A stretch of 64,000 nt of DNA from Paramarasmius palmivorus. Its lineage: Eukaryota; Basidiomycota; Agaricomycetes; Agaricales; Marasmiaceae. Within the stretch, counting starts at the first letter, position 1, and each line of letters begins with the position of its first letter. The stretch spans positions 372,001-436,000 of the forward strand of contig JAYKXP010000019.1 in assembly GCA_037176845.1 (NCBI GenBank). Direction: 5' to 3'. The notes below the pieces were generated by a model that was not told the origin of the DNA, did not search any database, and saw only the letters and a list, made by a program, of their open reading frames with translations. Below, piece after piece: positions 58,196-64,000 of this stretch. The position numbers and the translations under genes were made by a program.

Positions 58196-61100
58196 GTGTT
58201 TGCGACCTCCACATCCAAGGATGGAAGTGCTCCGGTCGTGTATACGCAAACGTCAGGATGGGGCGCCTTTGGAGTTTTGTCTGTGCAGGTCTTGAATTGA
58301 AAGACGGCTGCTCAGTTCACTGTGCGTGGAGAATCAATAACAGAACGTTTCAGATTTATGTCCGGGAATATTTCAGGGTGTATCCCAACGACGAGCGGCG
58401 TACACATTCATCGCTTGGAAGACGAAGGACTCGGAGGAGGTGGAGACTGAGTTATTCGACGTCATAGTGCGGGATCCGGGAGAGTATCATTGACTGATGG
58501 ACAGGTAAAACAAGAGATGCGCATTTGGAGACGCTTTGAACATCAAGGATCGTTGAAATTCTACCCAGTGACGGATTAGTGAGCCGTGAAATTCAGAAAC
58601 AGTCCCCACATACCGCATCGAAGGTGGCTACATTCACGACGACCCTGACCGAATGATGATATTGAGAAGGCTCCTTGTTGGTTAGTCAGCTTAGAACGGG
58701 TAAATACGAATTGTTAATCACACCTACACAGACGTGGAGAGCACAGCAGAGGTTTAAATGTCCAGATGAAAAAATTCTGCTGTTATGTTGACTGCCCCAA
58801 AGACACGGTGTCATGGCGGACCGAGAAGATGTGATATTTGTATCATCAACCTTCTTTCAAGAGCAATGAGAAGTTGGGGCATGTCGAAGATCCAGGGAGG
58901 CTGGCCAAGACTTGGCTGCCCCAAGAGGGCATGATGGACGTTACAAGGCAAGAGCTAGGTGTGGCTGTGCTGACTACCTTTCTGCTTGACTACTCGCAAT
59001 TGAGTGAAAACTCCCTTTGCTTTAGGAACGTCTCTCGGAAACTCTTTCAAGACGATTTGATCCTGTGGATACCAAGAAGCTATATTGAAGGGTCTACCAC
59101 GTACGAGGTTCTCGTATCTCTTATGTGTTGAGTGACTGATACTTCGTTCTCAGGCGGAATCGTTGTAGAGGTATAACAGCAAAAGGAAAAGAATGTTTTG
59201 GTACTTGATGGAGGTCTCATATCGCAGTGAGTCGTGACTAGAAAGGTACGTGAGTTGGGCAGGGAGATTAGGTTTCCCTTGCTTACGCAGTTCAAACGCT
59301 CTAGCCCAGGCTTCGTGCAACTCGGCAACCGCTGGATCAGTTCGTGGAAAAGGCTTCTTGAATTGAAAGTCCAAAGATGTCCCGATGCATTTAATACGCC
59401 CCCAAAAAACCCCAACAACAACAACACCCAGCTCGGAAGCTTCGTTGTCAATTCTCACCAGCCCCTACGCTATCGTATTCCCTGAACCATTCATGACCCA
59501 GCTATACTGGCTAAAAGTTGGTTTCCGCCCAATAAACTACGGTCACTTCACTCCTCTTCTGTCTTCCACTTTCCAGGGATTTCCAGCCTTCGATTCCGTA
59601 TCACAAAGTACGCCTTCAATAGAGGGTTGCCCGGGGCCAAGGGGATCCCTTCCCCTGGGCGCGACATGGGATTTCGGTAACTAGATAAAGGTTCCCTTGT
59701 TCGGGCGTGCGAGGCGCTGAAAATGGGCTGTGGGGAGCACTCAGCGAGCAAGCCGGGCGCAATAGCAGGCTTTCGACGAAAGGGAGCTACGAAGCATTGT
59801 GGATGGGCCATGAAGTTGCTCCACTACTTGGGCCCTTCGCTGCGGAAGTGAATGACTGGCGGAGGCTATAAATTAAAAGTATCTTCAATTCATCATTGAA
59901 AATATATTCTATTTTCTAACACTTATCATTACAAGATTGATTGTGGCCTCGAATCTCACTTGAGCCCAATCACTTCGAAAACTGAATGTTGTTCATTTCC
60001 ATCAGCGCTAAATGGGCGCTTCGCATATCAGCGCTTTCTGCTTGCCTCTGACGTTCTTTGTCGCCACCCTTTCGCCGCTGTCGAATCCTGGGCGCCCTGC
60101 TACCGTTCTTTCGCAACATTTTACCTCTCACAGGAGATCATCTTCGGCTGTGGCGCCGTGCTGATCAACTTGTTGGCATGCGGGAGTATAATCTCGAGCC
60201 CGTTGAAATCAAGGTCGATCTGGGTTGTCAATAAACGCGAAATCTGAGTAGGCTCAAGTCCTCGATGATTCTCTTCACTCGGACAGAACCAGGAAGAATC
60301 TGTCATTTCGCTCAGGTACCTGGATCATTTCCTGCCTCATGCATGGATGCTATCTGTCACGTCATCTTGCATTCATGAATCATGATTGATATGTTCTCTC
60401 AACCATGTGTTTTCATCGGCAGGGGTCCATGGACGTTGGTCTGGCAATATTTCACAGAGTTCAACGTTGTAGACCGACCCTCGATCAGTGCGGGGAACGC
60501 AGGCTTGTCGTTATGGCCAGTATTCCCATTGCTCCCCTATTCGAGCTTGACTGTATTGACATCGAAAGTCGAGATGGGGGTAAATTTGAATCATTGATCT
60601 TCTGAGTTTGTATTCGGAGGTGTGGTCTTTTACGGCCGCGCACTGGATGAATGGAAGGAGAAGGCTGTCTACGACACTGAAATCTCCCGTGGCTCTACTA
60701 TCGCTTTCCGAGTCCGAATTGGCATTTGGTAGTTTTGTTCACGTCACGGCTGCCCCTCCTTCCGTAGATTTGTGTTTAAATTCTCAAGTCTAAACCTCAA
60801 TTTCGTTCCCGAACATATCCAAATCAAGAATTTGTGTCTAATCGACCTATCAGTTTGACTCTGGCTCGGAAAAGTTTGTGCACACCACTTGAACGCTGAC
60901 GGCATCTGACTTCACCACCTTCATGTTCGTTCTCGTTCTATGCTTCTTCCCCAATGTTTCAGGATGCATCATATCGGTTTGTATTGTATGAGGACTCGTC
61001 ATCCCCTCACACTTTCCCCTGTAGGCCGCCCTTCTATGCGGGACGCATGCAGTTCTCTTCACTTCATTTGACAGCATGCCAGTGTACACGAAATGTTTTC

Positions 61101-62507
61101 GACGTCGTTCTTGAAGGGTTCTATGATGGTATGGTAGTAATACGGAAGATGGTCTTCGTGTGTCTTTGTACGAGATACCTGACATAGGTTACGAGAGGTC
61201 TACGAGGACCAGTGGGTGCGCAGGAAACTGGAAGGTTTGACTCTAGAGTCTGGATTATCTCTTGAAAGGAGATGTTTCTCAATCTCGAATCAGTGGTGTT
61301 GGTCATTGCAGTCCACTTCGTGGCGTCTGCGTTCAAGGATCGGAGGGATCAGGTAGACTCTGAGTTATTCTGGTCTGGGCCGAGAGCACAGGTTGATACA
61401 GGAATGCTACCCTGAACATGTACGCACTAGACGCGGTAATAGAGGTATTTCTGCAGACCATATTGGATGAGAGTTCAGTGGCGTCTAATATAAGAGAGAT
61501 CAGAGGTCGATAATCGGGGTTGGATCCGATCCTTGCACGATTCCGCCAGCTCAAGATTAGTTTGGTTTTGGCTATGCTGCATACAACAATATCAAAGGTC
61601 TGCGATCATCAGGAGTTTGAGCGAATCGGAATACGTTCGAGCCGGAGAATAGCTGAGTCAGAATGAGCCAGTGTGCAAGCCATACAGGTCAGGTATTTCC
61701 GACCTCAGGTATAGCCTGCCTGGTTGATGTTGCCCAGAGAGCTTTCCAGTTCCTAACATTATGTGCCATATGAAGTTTATAGATACGGACTCGGATGATT
61801 TGGGTACGAAGAAACGAAACCAGCTAGAGCAAAAGACCGGGAGAATAAGTGACGCGAAGAGCTTCGTGTCTGGAGAGATTATCCCCATGTTCGTGTTGAC
61901 GCGTCGATGACCGGCTGAACAGCCGTGAATCAACCTAGCAAGGTACCCAGGAGGTCAGAAGGCCAGATGAGGAGCTATATGATGATTCCAGAGCTTACAC
62001 GGAAAATGAAAGTGGAGGATAAGAGGAACCAGTGGCGGGAAAATCTCCTGTGCCGTACGAAGGTCTATGGACCGAGGTGTTTGCGTTGTACCTGGAACGT
62101 GGGATGGAAACGACAGAAAAGGACGAAAATCAGGAAAATCAGAAAGAATTTCTAACAAATAACCAAAAAGAGGCTGATATCCGGCTGAAAATTCCCACAC
62201 GCAGAACGGTGAAAAGACGGTCTCTTGATTTCCTTGGACGTCCTCTGAAAAAAGGGCAAGCTTCCAGCTCGTTTCCTTCTTTATTTTTTCCTTCTATATT
62301 CTCTTTTTCGGTTTTACTTGGATCTGGGTATATCAAGTACCAAATTACTCCCCATTCCCGCCCACTTTGACAGTACCCTTTACTCGACCTCGTCATCGTC
62401 GACGGCAGTGACCAGGTCATCTTCCACGTCAAGCACCGCAGCAGAGACGATAGCTATCTCATCGTCAGAGACAACGACGACCATTTTCTTCATTATCTCG
62501 ACTTTCG
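58196..62507. other. Long intergenic region before the MSB1-like gene
   Basis: About 4.3 kb without a gene I can support. A minus frame at 59458-59150 contains an Ala/Glu/Arg-rich stretch (KPFPRTDPAVAELHEAWARA) preceded by a possible acceptor. It may be a fragment of a gene, but no partner exons were found. Around 59540-59830 a GC-richer stretch has overlapping frames on both strands. From 62270 to 62510 the plus strand is strongly pyrimidine-rich, consistent with a core promoter and leader for the next gene. Confidence 0.45.
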
Positions 62508-64000
62508 ATGCCTAGCATCTTCTCGCGTTCCCGTACAGCGTCTACACCTTACCCATCCTCTCCCGACTCTCCTCTCGGCCCAGATGAATTCGGTCGGGCA
62601 CCTAGCCGACAATCGACCAAGGGCGGTGTCGGCAGCATCTTGGGGGGCTCAGCGACGAAGAAGGAGCGCAAGAAGGCCGCCAAAGAGCAAGCCGCAGCAT
62701 CAGCAAGGATTAGGACTATGAGTGGCGCCGCCTCGCAGAGAGGGGACTCCATGTACTCTCTTAGTCCAGTCGGAGGGGTAGAAGGCGAAGGTGGAGAAAC
62801 AATATTTCAGTACGGAGGTATTTACGTCCAGGAAGGCGCCTTTCTGCCCACCATACTCGAAAAGCCCGTATTCGACAATGGCCCAGGAGCGGAGCTGAAC
62901 AGGTCCTTAAATTCATCTGTCTCCAGTGCATATTCGACGACATCATCTATATCCACAACAGTGTCGACTCCGACCACAATGGACTACGGATATCTTGCTT
63001 ACCAACGACACGTTGTTCTCAGTGTGGAAAATGTCGCACGGCTCGCGGACGTTGTTTGCGAAGAATTGGGAACGAGAGGTGGCATTACGACTCCTTTCAT
63101 CTTCAGCACGCTGGCACTTGACATCAGTCCCACACGGATCAAGCGGCTCATCGATACGTTCCTTGCTACATGTTCACCAGGAAGGGGCAGAACAGAAGAA
63201 GCAGAAAGGAAGTGGAGAGAAGAAGCGAGGTTCTCTGGTATGCATGAATTAGGGATGCTATTGAGGTGGGCACTTGCAAGAGTTGCCAGAGTCTGCAATG
63301 GTCAGGAGATGAGAGGGCTGGTTCCTTGGGAGTTGTACTCCCATTGGAGAGAGGAAGAAGAAGGTGAGGGTTGTCTCTTATGTGCCACTGTGGGGTCTGC
63401 TCGCTTGTATACATTCTTGCTCGATCGTCACAAGAGCCAGGCTCGCCATCAATTTCGTTCTATCTACCCCACCAATCGATTATCTTGATACTTGATGTTG
63501 ACCATTTTACATCAGCTCTCCTTTACCCGCCAACGCACTTTGCAACGTTGCTACCCTTGTTGCAACCGGCAGTACAAAGCATACTGCTGACCGTCCTCAG
63601 TCTCCTGGCCCGGCTTACCGCAAACAGTGCAACATCAGGACATACACCGCCAACTCTATCACCGCTTTTCGGACCTTTGGTGGGTAAAAACATACATCAC
63701 TTGGATCCCGTTTTAGAAACTGATGCCGTCCCCAGATATTCGGTCTAGGCGCACCATCTCTTCCTTTCCATCATACCTACGTCTATTACCTCCGCTCTGT
63801 GAATGCTCTCGAACACATCCTTCTCGCCTTTGTGCGGTGGCAGGACAATCCTAGAGCCTCCGCCAACTCTTCCAGTCCTAATGGCGAGAACATGCTCGGG
63901 AGCGTCGCTACTCTCGGTGTCCCTAAACGTCTCAAGGAGTGGATTAAGGGCTATCCAGCTATGCTTCCACATCTCCAGCACGGTTCGTCTGCGACCCGAA
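62508..64000 (+). CDS. MSB1/Mug8-type cell polarity protein (runs off right edge)
   Basis: The ATG at 62508 gives MPSIFSRSRTASTPYPSSPD. A Ser/Pro- and Lys-rich leader (SATKKERKKAAKEQAAASAR) is followed by a conserved domain: YGYLAYQRHVVLSVENVARL, ADVVCEELGTRGGITTPFIF, STLALDISPTRIKRLIDTFL, EEARFSGMHELGMLLRWALA and RGLVPWELYSHWREEEE. After one or two introns (from about 63364) it continues ALLYPPTHFATLLPLL, LLARLTANSATSGHTPPTLS, PLFGPL and, after a GTGGGT intron at about 63683, FGLGAPSLPFHHTYVYYLRS and ALEHILLAFVRWQDNPRAS. This is the Msb1/Mug8 domain, a degenerate RhoGAP-like fold. Yeast Msb1 helps Cdc42 and Rho1 signalling at bud sites; S. pombe Mug8 is up-regulated in meiosis. At least 400 residues are inside the window and more follow. 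Confidence 0.85.

Noticed and set aside
59150..59458. Minus-strand frame with an Ala/Glu-rich stretch
   Set aside because: Too short, no family recognised and no convincing start or second exon.

Overview
The window is nuclear DNA from a filamentous basidiomycete, most likely an Agaricomycete. Three things point there. Nearly every gene is split by many short GT-AG introns of about 50-60 nt. Several products belong to families typical of Agaricomycetes: WSC-domain copper radical oxidases, a DUF6533 membrane protein and aryl-alcohol-oxidase-like GMC enzymes. There is also a fungal Gti1/Pac2 (WOR1) regulator. No rRNA, tRNA, CRISPR, prokaryotic operon or intact transposon was recognised. Genes were built by joining exons by eye, so outer limits are firmer than every internal splice site.

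Layout, left to right. A sugar transporter (minus) runs off the left edge. A Gti1/Pac2 transcription factor (minus, 1649-3130) follows, with about 3.9 kb of mostly gene-free DNA upstream of it. Two paralogous copper radical oxidases converge on each other (7058-11625 plus, 12155-16006 minus), carrying four and three WSC domains. A membrane family-2 glycosyltransferase (minus, 17092-20509) and a KRE6/SKN1-like GH16 protein (plus, 24077-26409) form a cell-wall pair separated by a long intergenic region. Housekeeping genes follow: SEC13, an allantoate-permease-type MFS transporter, a HAL2/MET22 bisphosphate nucleotidase and a small conserved membrane protein.

From 34.5 to 40.8 kb lie a secreted GMC oxidase and two divergent paralogous NADPH-dependent double-bond reductases (MDR family). 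Then come a 3'-5' exonuclease and a cluster of three unrecognised small genes (43.9-47.1 kb). Two of those three are paralogs, and they flank a protein with a C-terminal Zn2Cys6-like cysteine pattern. The right part holds a secreted GH31 glycosidase, a PL1 pectate lyase, a DUF6533 seven-helix-type protein, a secreted Ser/Gly/Pro repeat protein and, after about 4.4 kb without a recognisable gene, an MSB1/Mug8-type polarity protein that runs off the right edge.

Taken together, the accessory genes fit a plant-matter-degrading lifestyle. Copper radical oxidases and the GMC oxidase make H2O2 while oxidising aldehydes or alcohols. GH31 and pectate lyase act on plant polysaccharides, and the MDR reductases could detoxify reactive enals. 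This functional link is inference from family membership; nothing in the sequence shows co-regulation. The least explained locus is the 44-47 kb small-gene cluster.
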